Position numbers and translations under genes: made by a program
Notes under the pieces: model-generated
What the model was told of the DNA's origin: nothing
What the model saw: only the letters and a program-made list of their open reading frames with translations
Database searches by the model: none
Origin: Kitasatospora aureofaciens
GTDB lineage: Bacteria; Actinomycetota; Actinomycetes; Streptomycetales; Streptomycetaceae
Direction: 5' to 3'
DNA: 64,000 nucleotides
NCBI RefSeq assembly: GCF_001188955.3
Contig: NZ_JPRF03000014.1
Location: forward strand, 62,001-126,000
Part shown: piece after piece, positions 45,488-52,855 of the stretch
How the letters are laid out: each line of letters starts with the position of its first letter
Numbering within the stretch: position 1 is the stretch's first letter

Positions 45488-46481
45488 TCAAAGTCGGGCC
45501 TCCAGAAGGTCTCGGACCCGGGTCAGCAGCGCGATGTCCGGGTCGGGGACGGTCAGCGGGTGGGCCGCTGCCGTGGTGGGCGGTCGATCGGAGCGGGTGG
45601 GGGCGGTGGGGGCGGCGGCGCCCGCAGCGGCTGGGTCCGGGGTGCCGGGGGCCGAGAAGCCGGGGGCCGGGGTGCTGCGGAGGGTGGCGCCGGGGACCCT
45701 GCGGTGCAGGCCGCCGCCCGGTCGTCCGGGCGCCGTGGCCGGGGGTACGGCGGTCGGCGCCGCGTGCCGCGGGGCGTCGAGCAGACCGGCGGCGGCCAGG
45801 CGGCGCACGTCCGCCGTCACGCCGAAGCCGGAGCGGCCGAGCAGCCGGGCCAGGTCCGCCGGGGTTCTTCGGCCGTCGGCGTGGTCGAGCAGTTCGCGCC
45901 GGCGTCGGCCGGGCGGGCGGTGCGAGGGGCGGCGGCTGTGCTCGACCGGACGGACGGGGGCGGTGTCGAGCTGCGGCCAGGGCCAGATCCCGTCGAGGAG
46001 TCGGCGTCGGCGCTCGACCTCGCGGCCCAACCGCGCCGGGTCGACCAGCGCCACCGTGCCGAGCCAGTGCCGGGCGTCGGACTCGAACCGCCAGGTGCCG
46101 CCGGCCGGGTCGGCGAGGACGAAGTAGGCGGCGTCGAACAGCGTGCCCAGGTGGCCGAGTTCGAGTTCGCCCCGGGTGAGCAGCTGCCGTTCGACCAGCA
46201 CCTGGGCGAGCCGCCCCTGGGGGCCGTGGCGGTGCAGGAGCTCGGCCCACGCCTCGGGGGCGATCCGCCCGCAACCGGTGAGCAGGTCGGCCAGGCCGGG
46301 CGCGCGGGAGGACTCGGCGGCGGCCACCTGGCCGTCGACCAGGTGCAGGACGCCCAGCGGGCCGTGCAGGGCACCGGTGGCCCGGCGGGCGGCGAGCAGG
46401 GCGACGGCCTCGCCGGGGGGTCCGCGGTGCGGCGGGCTCGGCCCGGCCGACCGGTTGCGCCAGGGGCGGGGCGGCGGTCAT
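45488..46481 (-). pseudogene. Regulator linked to roadblock genes, apparently frameshifted near its start
   Basis: The main frame (GTG 46327 to 45488, 279 residues) is a DUF4388-like/winged-helix regulator: LADLLTGCGRIAPEAWAELL, a duplicated ELELGHLGTLFDAAYFVLAD unit, and RRTPADLARLLGRSGF. Upstream of 46327 the same frame stays protein-like (AVALLAARRATGALHG, PLGVLHLVDG) back to a stop, while ATG 46481 begins a different frame (MTAAPPLAQPVGRAEP). The two join if one base is removed from the run of six C on the coding strand (46415-46420). So it is a frameshift or sequencing error; otherwise the gene starts at GTG 46327. Confidence 0.6.
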
Positions 46482-46587
46482 GCGGGCCACCGCCGGCGGG
46501 TCCGGCGCGGGGTCGCCCGGCGGGCCGTTCGCGAGTGGTCCGCGCGGGCGGGTGGCCGGAATGCGGCGGTCGGTGCGGGCCCGGTGC

Positions 46588-46971
46588 TCACCCGAGCACC
46601 AGGTCCTCGGCGAGGGCCTGGAGCCGGAAGCGGGCGACGGCGAGGTTGCCCGACTGGCGGTCGAGCCAGAGGTGCAGGACGAGCCGGCTGTCGAAGGCGG
46701 TGTCGATGAAGCGGATCAGGTGGTAGCTGCGGCCGGCGGTGACGATGATGTCCTCCAGCGGGGAGTGCCGGTCCTCGGCCACGGTGAAGGTCTGGCTCTC
46801 AACGGCTGCGCGCACCAGGTCGGTTGTCTCGGCGGCCGCGGTCTCGTGCTCACCTACCGGACTGTCGCCTAGGCTGCCGAGGGCGAGTCCGCTGCTCCAG
46901 TCGACCAGGCTCGCCGAGCGGGCTCCGGCGATCGCCATCGCTCCGGAGAGGCATTCGTCGATACCCGGCAC
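46588..46971 (-). CDS. Roadblock/LC7-domain protein
   Basis: This 127-residue roadblock/LC7 domain begins MPGIDECLSGAMAIAGARSA and ends with NLAVARFRLQALAEDL. It is the first gene of the module. GTG 46971 is preceded by GAAGGAG. Together with the two other roadblock genes and the regulator it likely forms a signalling module that acts with a small G protein encoded elsewhere. Confidence 0.85.
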   Translation of the reverse strand: MPGIDECLSGAMAIAGARSASLVDWSSGLALGSLGDSPVGEHETAAAETTDLVRAAVESQTFTVAEDRHSPLEDIIVTAGRSYHLIRFIDTAFDSRLVLHLWLDRQSGNLAVARFRLQALAEDLVLG

Positions 46972-47590
46972 ACCGGCTCCTTCGAGGGGGTCTGGGTGGC
47001 CGGGCGCAGCGCGGCTCCGGCCGGGTCGCCACCAGCAGTGGCAGGTTCGACACGGAAGGCTACTGCCGGATTCCGTATGACGAACATTCCAATGGCATAT
47101 TCACACCATCTTCAGCGAGTTCCGGCCAAGGTATGACAGGGCGTCAAGCCTGCCGGTGGGGCAAAGCCGCTGGCAGGCCCGCCGCTACGGAGCGTCGTGC
47201 ACCCGCTACCTGCTGCGGGACCTTGGCCGATACCGACGGGAGGCCCAGGGTTTCGAGGCCGAAAATGCGATAAGAGGCACGGGCCCGTCGACAACTCAGC
47301 GGACGACCGTGACGGGGCGGGGAAGCGCGGGCAGGCACGGGAAGGTGCGGGGAGGTGCGGGAAGCTGCGGGAAGCTGCGACGGGCAGGAATCCGCGGGCA
47401 GGCATGACGAAGGGGCCCGTTCCGCTGGACGGAACGGGCCCCTTCGGGTGGAGCGCCAGGCCCGGGTCGCACGGACTCTTCCCACTGAAAGTGGGACGTG
47501 CTCTGGTAGCACCGCTGACGCATGTTCGAAGGATCCGATCCCCGCTTCGGAAGATCATCTCCTCTCGACGTGATGAACAGTAGCAGGTCA
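46972..47590. other. Intergenic region
   Basis: These 619 bases hold no supportable gene. The first 150 bases upstream of the roadblock module are somewhat AT-richer and likely its promoter. A hairpin lies at 47408-47446. The remaining frames are short and have no family match. The stretch 47330-47400 has degenerate G-rich repeats. Confidence 0.45.
47408..47446. terminator. Perfect hairpin in the intergenic region
   Basis: A perfect 17-bp stem (47408-47424 with 47430-47446) and a 5-nt loop lie 145 bases downstream of the luciferase-like gene on the minus strand. It could be that gene's terminator or an independent structure. Confidence 0.7.
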
Positions 47591-48619
47591 TCACGCCTGC
47601 TCAGAAATCGGCCAAGCCTGGCCGACGGCCTCGGCGAGCAGCCGGTAGGAGTCGAGCAGCGCGGTGCGGTCGTAGGTGCTGGTCGCGACCAGGAACTCGT
47701 CCGCGCCGCTGCGCTCCACCAGGGCGGCCAGCTCGGCGGCGGCCTGCTCGGGGGTGCCCGCGATGTGGCCCTTGAGCGACTGCTCGAACGCGGCCCGCTC
47801 GCGTGCGGTCATCGCCCGTGCCCGGATCTCGGCGGCCGGAGCCAGCGGCGGAAACTCCCCGTGGGTGCGGGAGTACGCGCCGGCCCAGGCCTCCGGGACG
47901 AGCAGTTCGCGCGCCCGCTCCTCGGTCTCGGCCACCGCGACCGTGCCCGAAACCACCACGTACGGCTCGGCGGCCTGTGCCGAGGGGCGGAAGCGGCTGC
48001 GGTAGTCGTCGATCGCGGCGAGCATCCGCTCCTCCCCGCGCGCGGCGGCGATGACCAGCGGCAGCCCGGCCTCCGCAGCGAGGTCGGCGCCGGCGCCGGT
48101 GGCCAGGACGAAGGCCGGCACGTGCAGGCCCTCGGCCGGGCGGGCGTGGACGTCGCGGTGGACCTGCTGCGAGCCGTCGAAGTAGCCGAGCAGCTCCGTC
48201 AACTGGCCGCCGAAGTCGTCCGCGGCGTCCTTCTCCCGCCCCAGCGCCCGCCGGACGCCGTCCGTGAAGCCCACCGAGCGGCCGAGGCCCATGTCGATCC
48301 GGCCCGGGAACAGCGCCGCCAGCACCCCGAACTGCTCTGCCACCACCATGGGACGGTGGTTGGGCAGCATCACCCCGCCGGTGCCGACCCGGATCCGGGA
48401 GGTGGCCGCCGCGACCGCCGCGGCGAGCACCGTCGGTGCCGATCCGGCCACCCCGGGCACACCATGGTGCTCCGAGACCCAGAAGCGGTGATAGCCCAGC
48501 CGCTCTGCCTCCCGGGCGAAGGCCACCGTGTTCCGCAGCGCCTGCGCCGGCTCCTCGCCCCGCCTGGTCCGGGAGCGGTCGAGGACGGAGAGCCTGGTCC
48601 TGGGCGTAGCGGTGGTCAC
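47591..48619 (-). CDS. LLM-class flavin-dependent oxidoreductase
   Basis: This 342-residue bacterial-luciferase-like enzyme shows the family segments LGYHRFWVSEHHGVPGVAGS, IRVGTGGVMLPNHRPMVVAE and FPGRIDMGLGRS. It uses FMN or F420 to oxidise a small molecule; the substrate is unknown. The GTG at 48619 (MTTATPRTRL) is preferred; an upstream TTG at 48634 is in frame. It ends with WPISEQA. Confidence 0.85.
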   Translation of the reverse strand: MTTATPRTRLSVLDRSRTRRGEEPAQALRNTVAFAREAERLGYHRFWVSEHHGVPGVAGSAPTVLAAAVAAATSRIRVGTGGVMLPNHRPMVVAEQFGVLAALFPGRIDMGLGRSVGFTDGVRRALGREKDAADDFGGQLTELLGYFDGSQQVHRDVHARPAEGLHVPAFVLATGAGADLAAEAGLPLVIAAARGEERMLAAIDDYRSRFRPSAQAAEPYVVVSGTVAVAETEERARELLVPEAWAGAYSRTHGEFPPLAPAAEIRARAMTARERAAFEQSLKGHIAGTPEQAAAELAALVERSGADEFLVATSTYDRTALLDSYRLLAEAVGQAWPISEQA

Positions 48620-48700
48620 GTGGGTGGACAACACCCGCCTGCCACACGGGCATTCCCGGCGCCCGCGCCGCCGACCGCACCCGGAGCGCCCGGAGCGCCG

Positions 48701-49378
48701 TCACCGCCCCGCCGAGGGTATTCGGACCGCGCGCCGCTCCGCGGCCTTGCGGCGGCCCCAGGGCTTGTACACCGACAGGATGACGTTGAACAGGTAGAGC
48801 GAGAGCGCTACGGCCGGGACGATCACCGTGTTGTACCGGACGAACCCGAGGTCCGCGACCGGGATCGGCCCGGTCGGGTGCGTGTCCGCCACCCGGACCG
48901 CGTCGTGCAAGCGGGCGGTGAGGGCGAAGACCGAGGCCGCCATCGCCCCGAGCGTCAGCCAGAACTTGGTGCTCACCCAGTAGTACCGGAACAGGCCCCA
49001 GGATGTGCCGAGCCCCAGCGCCACCCCGCTCAGGAAGGTGAGCAGGCTCAGCGGCAGGACCAGCGCGTCTCCCAGCATGCCCATCGCCCGGTAGGTCGTT
49101 CTCAGCCGGTCGCCGTCGTCGGTGGTCAGGGCCGTCACCGCCAGGGTGAGCAGGCAGAGCATCAGCGCCAGCCAGCTCACCGAGACGACGACGTGCAGGG
49201 CCACCAGGCGCTTGCGCGCCCCCGGCGACAGGCGGCGGCCGGCGGACCGCCGCCCCGCGCCGGGGGCCGCCCCGGGCGCCGTGACGGCCCCGGTGGACGA
49301 GCTGGACGAGCTGGACGGGCTGGACGGGCTGGACGGGCTGGACGGGCTGGACGGGCTGGACGGGCTGGACGAGCGCAC
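48701..49378 (-). CDS. DUF2269-like integral membrane protein
   Basis: This 225-residue membrane protein has four transmembrane helices (about residues 55-80, 100-125, 130-150, 180-205) and a Ser/Pro-rich N-terminus encoded by a 9-bp tandem repeat. It resembles the DUF2269 family of small membrane proteins; the role is unknown. The start is GTG 49378, six bases downstream of an AAGGAGG box; an upstream TTG at 49393 would place the ribosome site within the gene. Confidence 0.78.
   Translation of the reverse strand: MRSSSPSSPSSPSSPSSPSSPSSSSSSSTGAVTAPGAAPGAGRRSAGRRLSPGARKRLVALHVVVSVSWLALMLCLLTLAVTALTTDDGDRLRTTYRAMGMLGDALVLPLSLLTFLSGVALGLGTSWGLFRYYWVSTKFWLTLGAMAASVFALTARLHDAVRVADTHPTGPIPVADLGFVRYNTVIVPAVALSLYLFNVILSVYKPWGRRKAAERRAVRIPSAGR
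49294..49373 (-). repeat. 9-bp tandem repeat coding for SSP units
   Basis: About nine copies of a 9-base unit (consensus GCTGGACGG on the + strand; GACGA at both ends) encode Ser-Ser-Pro repeats at the N-terminus of the DUF2269-like protein. Frame is preserved, so copy number may vary. Confidence 0.85.
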
Positions 49379-49578
49379 GGGTACCTCCTTCAAGCCGGGG
49401 TCACGACGACGCGCCCAGGCTCTCCCGTCCGCCCCTCACCGGTCATCTGCCAGGGGAAGTAACCTCGCATACTCCCGGGCGAGTACGCGCCCGCGCGTCG
49501 CCGCGCCCGACGAACTCCCCCGGAAGTACCCCGGCCTCCTCCCCAACTCCCCTGCCCCGGCACCGTCCGCCCCCCGGT

Positions 49579-50760
49579 TCAGTCCGTCACATCGAACCCC
49601 TGCGCCGCGCCCAGCCGGTGCAGCGAGTCCCGCCCCGGTATCCCGTCCGCGGCCCCCGCCGTGTACCCGCACCGCCGCTGCCAGCCCGCGTACGCCGTGA
49701 CCGTGAGGCTGCCGTACGAGCCGTCCACCCAGCGCTGTTCGAGCAACCCCTCGTCCGCCAGCGCCTGTTCGACGATGGCCACCTCGGCCCCGTACGTCCG
49801 GTGCCCCTGCTCGGCCCCCGGGTCGCTGCGCGCCGCCGCGACGACGTGGGCAAGCGAGACCGTGCGCGGCCCGGGCAGGTAGCCGAGCAGTCGGCGCAGC
49901 GAGTCCTCGCCCGGCACCCCGTCCGCGGCCTGTCCGGAGTAACCCAGGCTCGCCTGGTAGTCCGCGTAGTTCTCGGTGTCCGCGTCGGTCCAGGTCGGCC
50001 CGGGCCCGGACCGGTAGTGGGAGCCGAAGCCGCCCGCGACCAGCGCTCGGCCGACGGTGGTGACCTGGTAGCCCTGGGCGCCGTAGCCGTACGCCAGGCC
50101 GTTGAGGGTGACCTGGTACCGGGCCGGGACGGACTCCCCGGGCGGCGGCGGGGAGGACGGGGAGCCGGAGCCGCCGAGGAAGGCGGGCCAGGACCCGGGG
50201 TCGGTGTGGTCGTTGAACGGCACGTGGGCGTGCGCGTACCAGCCGCCGCTCGTCTCCCACACGTGCTCGTCACGGTGCGAGGAGAAGTCGGTCGGCCGCC
50301 CCATCGGCCACGCGTCGGGCACGCCCCAGGAGGAGACCCAGGCGTGGATCCGGTCCCAGCCCGCACACGGGGTGTCGACCAACTGCGCGTAGACGGTGCC
50401 CTGGTGGCGGCAGTACGGGAAGAAGACCGCTTCGATCTGGATCACCACCCGCCCGGCCCGGTTGGTGCGGGTCGGGCTCTGGGAGGGGCTGAGCAGGCTC
50501 TTCGAGCGGGAGTCGGCGGGGAACAGCTGGGCGGCGCGTCCGCTGAACGGGTCCCAGACCAGGTGCGGGGCGTCGCCGGCACCGGCGCCGGTGAAGTACC
50601 CGACCAGGTCCTCGAAGGAGCACCAGTCCTGCGGTGCGTCAGCGGTGGCGTTGCGGTCCCAGGTGATGTGGGCGATGGCCTTCGGCGGGTACTGGTGGTC
50701 GGTCGGCGCGTGGTCGCCGAGGTCGTGGACCTCGGCACCGGGCAGCCACAGTTCGGGCAT
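49579..50760 (-). CDS. Endolysin-like N-acetylmuramoyl-L-alanine amidase-type protein
   Basis: This 393-residue protein has an N-terminal amidase-like domain (AHITWDRNATADAP, HLVWDPFSGRAAQLFPADSR, RVVIQIEAVFFPYCR, HVWETSGGWYAHAHVPFNDH) that matches actinophage/streptomycete amidases, and two C-terminal peptidoglycan-binding-type repeats (GYSGQAADGVPGEDSLRRLL and CGYTAGAADGIPGRDSLHRL). There is no signal peptide. It may therefore act after cell lysis, through a holin-like route, or be retained. ATG 50760 has a perfect GGAGGAG box; an ATG at 50784 upstream does not. Confidence 0.8.
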   Translation of the reverse strand: MPELWLPGAEVHDLGDHAPTDHQYPPKAIAHITWDRNATADAPQDWCSFEDLVGYFTGAGAGDAPHLVWDPFSGRAAQLFPADSRSKSLLSPSQSPTRTNRAGRVVIQIEAVFFPYCRHQGTVYAQLVDTPCAGWDRIHAWVSSWGVPDAWPMGRPTDFSSHRDEHVWETSGGWYAHAHVPFNDHTDPGSWPAFLGGSGSPSSPPPPGESVPARYQVTLNGLAYGYGAQGYQVTTVGRALVAGGFGSHYRSGPGPTWTDADTENYADYQASLGYSGQAADGVPGEDSLRRLLGYLPGPRTVSLAHVVAAARSDPGAEQGHRTYGAEVAIVEQALADEGLLEQRWVDGSYGSLTVTAYAGWQRRCGYTAGAADGIPGRDSLHRLGAAQGFDVTD

Positions 50761-51045
50761 GATGGCTCCTCCGAACGGCGTCATGACATCATCTCCCTTT
50801 TCGGCAGGTCCACGTCGGGAATTGACCCCGACGGCGGAATCGGCGGCATTGAACCGCCCGCTACCGTACGGCCGTTCGGATCATCGAGGGGAGTTCGTCC
50901 TGGCGTGCGGGCCCGGGTCCGTGGTGCGCACCACCACCCTCCCACCTCGAGCTGCCCGAAGACGGCTCCCGGGAAGGCTCGGAGACCGCCGGGCGGCGGC
51001 GCATTCCACCTCGCCGCGGCCGCCCTGTCAATCGTTGATGTCGAA

Positions 51046-51061
51046 AATGGTCTAGTCCATG
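51046..51061 (-). promoter_or_regulatory. Candidate DasR-responsive element (dre)
   Basis: AATGGTCTAGTCCATG has the core TGGTCTAGTCCA (51048-51059) and matches the DasR consensus at 12 of 16 positions. It lies 285 bases upstream of the peptidoglycan amidase-like gene. It is a second copy of the near-identical core seen at 22463-22478. By-eye match only. Confidence 0.4.
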
Positions 51062-51114
51062 GTGGTGCGCTCGTAGCACTCATCTCTCCTCGAATGCGTT
51101 CGGGTCCGTGGTGA

Positions 51115-51354
51115 CCCCCGCCGTGGCCGCGACCCGCACGCCCCCGGCTCGGTGCTCGACCGGATCGTCGCGACGCCGCCCACCCCCGTCAAGGCCCTGC
51201 GCGCCGTCGCCGCCCACCCCAACGCCTCCCCACGGTCCTGGCCACCTGCCTGGCCTCCGTGGACCCCCGCACCACCGCGGCGGCGGCCGCCAACCCGGCC
51301 CTGCCGGTGGCGGTGATGGCGGAACCGGTCTCCCAGTGCACGGCCGGCCCGTGA
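51115..51354 (+). pseudogene. Remnant of a LRV/HEAT-like repeat protein
   Basis: One frame reads PGSVLDRIVATPPTPVKALR, then AVAAHPNAS. After a one-base shift near 51228 it continues TVLATCLASVDPRTTAAAAANPALPVAVMAE with the stop at 51352-51354. The pattern of alternating AAxNPALP repeats resembles variant leucine-rich/HEAT-repeat proteins of streptomycetes. No start codon fits. Probably the end of a lost gene. Confidence 0.35.
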
Positions 51355-51506
51355 CGGGTGGGGCCGGTGCGTCTCCTGGTGACCGCCGGACTCTGTCACG
51401 TCCGCACCCGGTTGCAGTTGCGTCTCCGTTCGGTTCGGCGGGGGTGTGCGGTGGCCGCCGGTCCGGGAGCCTGGTGTCAAGGACTCATGCGGCGGGGGGA
51501 GTTGCC

Positions 51507-52604
51507 ATGGGGGACGGCCGGGAGCGGGCACCACGCGTGGTGGGGGCGCTGGTACGGCTGACTCGGGGCACGGCCGGGCCGGACCGGGCGGTGGCCGAGG
51601 TGGTACGGGCCCGGCTGCAGCTGATGCCGGAGGGGGCGCGAGCCCTTGCGGCGATCGAGGCGGGCCCGGCCGATCCGCGGGCACGGGGCGAACTGACCGC
51701 AGCCGTCGCCCAACTGCTGGCCACCGACCCGGGGTTCGCACAGTACCTGACCACCACCGAGCTCGGCGGACCGGCCGACCCGACCACCGTCCAGCTCCGG
51801 ACGGACCCAGAACCCGACCCGACCACCGTTCACCTGCGGGTCGGTCCCGAAGACCGGTCCACCGTCCAACTCCGGGTCGAGCCCAGGAATCCGTCCACCG
51901 TCCAGCTCCGGGTCGACCCGGCCGCCGCCGGTGCCCGGGCCCTGGCCGCCCGGCGCAGCAACACCGCCCTCGTCGTCGCCCTGGCCCTGGTGCTGATCGC
52001 CGCGCTGGTCGCACTCGGGATCCACCTCGGCTCGCGCCCGCTGCTGCAACCCACCGGGCCCGATTTCGCCCACGCCGCGCGGACCGTCCGAGACCCCGCG
52101 CAGGCGCAGGGCGTACTGCCGGATCTGACGGCGATGCCGAGCGGCTGGCAGGTGGCGAGCGGGCCGCGCTCCGGGGCCAGCAGCGGGCCGGACGTGCCCT
52201 GCCTGCTCCCGGGCGCCTGCGACCAGCAACTTGCCTACGCCACCGTGACGTTCAGCACCACTCCGCTCCCGTCGGTGCAGTTCACCGTGGTCACCTTCAC
52301 CTCCGCCGAAGCGGCCGGACGGGCCTTCGACACCAGGCTCGACCTGCTCGACGCCCGGGGCGACGCCACCGTGGCGACGGTGCCGTCGATAGGCGACCGG
52401 AGCGCCGCCCGCACCCGGGGCGGGTCGACGGCGGAGACACTGGTGCGGGTCGACTCGGTCTTGCTGTACGTGCACTACTCCGGCCCGGGGGCGACGGTCG
52501 CACTGCCCGGCCTGACCCCGTTCGCCCGACTGCTCGCCGAGCGCGCCCAGCAGGCCGAACAGGGCCGCACCCCGGACGCCGTCTTCCACGCCACCGCGCC
52601 CTGA
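51507..52604 (+). CDS. Single-pass membrane protein with VQLRVDP repeats, unknown function
   Basis: This 365-residue protein has a cytoplasmic N-terminal region, four imperfect repeats STVQLRVDP/TTVHLRVGP (about residues 92-135), one transmembrane helix (RSNTALVVALALVLIAALVA), and an extracellular C-terminal domain (about residues 175-365, with GQWQVASGPRSGASSGP-like and CDQQLAYATVTFS segments). It has no signal peptide. ATG 51507 follows a GGGGGGAG box. No family recognised; possibly a sensor or anti-sigma-like surface protein. Transcribed away from the amidase. Confidence 0.65.
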   Translation: MGDGRERAPRVVGALVRLTRGTAGPDRAVAEVVRARLQLMPEGARALAAIEAGPADPRARGELTAAVAQLLATDPGFAQYLTTTELGGPADPTTVQLRTDPEPDPTTVHLRVGPEDRSTVQLRVEPRNPSTVQLRVDPAAAGARALAARRSNTALVVALALVLIAALVALGIHLGSRPLLQPTGPDFAHAARTVRDPAQAQGVLPDLTAMPSGWQVASGPRSGASSGPDVPCLLPGACDQQLAYATVTFSTTPLPSVQFTVVTFTSAEAAGRAFDTRLDLLDARGDATVATVPSIGDRSAARTRGGSTAETLVRVDSVLLYVHYSGPGATVALPGLTPFARLLAERAQQAEQGRTPDAVFHATAP

Positions 52605-52609
52605 GCACC

Positions 52610-52698
52610 CCGAGCGCCCCGACCGCCCCGACCGCCCCGACCGCCCCGAGTACCAGAACCGCCAGAACCGCAGGAACCGCCAGAACCGCCAGGAATAC
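52610..52698 (+). repeat. GC-rich short tandem repeats
   Basis: After the membrane protein gene come about four copies of CCGCCCCGA (52618-52650), then about four of CCGCCAGAA-like units (52660-52695). They are non-coding, between the upstream stop (52604) and the operon promoter. Confidence 0.6.
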
Positions 52699-52706
52699 CC
52701 CTCCCG

Positions 52707-52733
52707 CCCCGCAGGCCGCACCGGCCCGCGGGG
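52707..52733 (+). terminator. Hairpin before the aromatic-degradation operon
   Basis: The arms 52707-52718 and 52722-52733 pair over 11 of 12 bases with a 3-nt loop and a single A/C mismatch, followed by TGTTCC. It ends transcripts from the membrane protein gene. Confidence 0.6.
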
Positions 52734-52791
52734 TGTTCCGTTTGCCCTGGCGCACCGCACGCCCCGTCGCCCGAATGCATGTATCGCTCCC

Positions 52792-52820
52792 TTGACTGGC
52801 GTCACCAGCACGCCATACTG
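52792..52820 (+). promoter_or_regulatory. Candidate promoter with overlapping operator of the degradation operon
   Basis: TTGACT (52792-52797) and ATACTG (52815-52820) are separated by 17 bases and look like a sigma-70-type promoter. Overlapping its spacer is the inverted repeat TGGCGT (52797-52802), 7 nt, ACGCCA (52810-52815). The geometry is that of a repressor site; the PaaX-type regulator of this operon is the obvious candidate. The first start codon (52856) lies about 36 bases further on. Confidence 0.5.
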
Positions 52821-52855
52821 GCTTCACTCCCGCTCGCACGATGAGGTGCCCGCCC

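Larger units (their letters stand above)
50761..51506. other. Region with regulatory site and decayed gene
   Basis: These 746 bases include the putative dre site (51046-51061), AT-richer patches around 50790-50880, and a decayed gene (51115-51354). The remainder before 51507 has no supported gene. Promoters for the minus-strand amidase and + strand membrane protein should be here. Confidence 0.45.
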
